Shown here: positions 63,463 through 64,000 of the stretch, one piece after another
How the letters are laid out: every line of letters starts with the position of its first letter
Numbering within the stretch: the stretch's first letter is position 1
Origin: Symbiodinium natans
Taxonomy: Eukaryota > Sar > Dinophyceae > Suessiales > Symbiodiniaceae
Reading direction: 5' to 3'
DNA length: 64,000 bases
Assembly: GCA_905221605.1 (NCBI GenBank)
Contig: CAJNDS010002113.1
Span: 957,001-1,021,000, forward strand
Made by a program: the position numbers and the translations under genes
The notes under the pieces: generated by a model
Seen by the model: the letters and a program-made list of their open reading frames with translations, nothing else
Databases searched by the model: none
Told to the model about the DNA's origin: nothing

Positions 63463-64000
63463 AGGGTTATGTGGTTGTGGGGTTATAGGGCTAGTGAGCT
63501 GTGGCATTATGGGAGGGCATAGCGTTATACTGGCTTTAGGTTTTGCGTTTGGAGTTTTCATGGGACAGGAGGAGCACTTCGGAAAATAGGAACTATATAG
63601 GCTAATATATATACATATATATGTATGTATATATATATAGGGGTTACAAAGGGGCAAAAAAAAGAAGCGTCCCTTCCAGGGGCCCCTCCTTATACCCCTT
63701 AAGTTTCGCGTTCGAGTTGAGGCCGCCCTCAGAGCTTTACAATGCTGCGGAGTTTGGCGTTTGTTTCGTATACGGCTGCATGAGAAACTCGGCATCGAAA
63801 AGGGGGCGCCTAAACCCCATGTAGCAAGCTAGATCTGACGGTGCCCTTTTGCTGGGGCCCTGGTGAAGGAGGGCTTTTTGCTGTTCCTGGTGAGTGTATT
63901 TCAGCTTTGGTTCTATCGGTGAGTGAGAATAATTAGTGTTTTTTTTCGGGCATGCCCTCAATAAAAACTAGGACCCAGAGTAGGCCCTTTTTTTGGGAGG
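63463..64000. other. window end, nothing certain
   Basis: A (TA)n tract at about 63605-63640. A + stretch near 63717-63810 is open ('VEAALRALQCCGVWRLFRIR') but lacks clear splice sites. Confidence 0.4.

Noticed and set aside
1-64000. Trans-splicing leader gene, rRNA or tRNA genes
   Set aside because: I looked for the dinoflagellate spliced-leader core and for rRNA/tRNA-like blocks and saw none. A tRNA scan was not possible by eye.

Overview
The window looks like nuclear DNA of an alga-like eukaryote, most likely a dinoflagellate. No organism label was available, so this is inferred from four things. First, there are hundreds of short arrays of the TTTAGGG/CCCTAAA telomere motif, in both orientations, scattered through the window. 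Second, tiny exons (about 30-130 bp) are separated by introns of several hundred bp. Third, almost every credible exon reads on the + strand, as in dinoflagellate unidirectional gene clusters. Fourth, short terminal-inverted-repeat elements sit exactly where introns should be (introner-like elements). No rRNA, tRNA, CRISPR array or bacterial-type operon was recognised. Exons were read by eye, without transcript data. Boundaries are approximate and gene-to-gene limits are mostly unknown.

Layout. 0-4.1 kb lacks the telomeric pattern. It holds the 3' part of a coding unit, a ~2.5 kb inverted repeat whose left arm carries a clean TA-flanked MITE, and a small gene candidate with classical GT-AG introns. 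From 5.0 to about 14 kb a run of short, alanine/glutamate/lysine-rich exons encodes a coiled-coil protein. Further exons with less obvious character continue to a stop at 26.91 kb, and several genes may be involved. 27-33 kb holds low-complexity DNA and a ~2 kb foldback element made of facing C-rich and G-rich minisatellites. 33-39.55 kb holds exons of a Pro/Ala/Tyr-rich protein ending in TGA. 40-54.8 kb holds more short exons, interrupted by an AT-rich tandem-repeat island (46.8-48.3 kb). 55.1-57.2 kb is a palindromic satellite that flips orientation. 57.7-60.2 kb is the best gene: a major facilitator superfamily (MFS) transporter in three exons, with two introner-type insertions. 60.6-63.2 kb holds exons of unknown genes and one exon with the KxGQ motif of ABC1/ADCK atypical kinases.

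The main discovery candidate is the intron architecture. Many introns begin with (G)TTTAGGG repeats and end with CCCTAAA repeats just before the acceptor AG. The RNA of each intron could therefore fold end to end, and exons lie between CCCTAAA on the left and TTTAGGG on the right. At least five families of ~100-bp palindromic elements, several with recognisable target-site duplications, lie in the same introns. Two of them form or invade introns of the MFS gene. Telomere arrays also interrupt copies of these elements, so array gain appears to be continuing.
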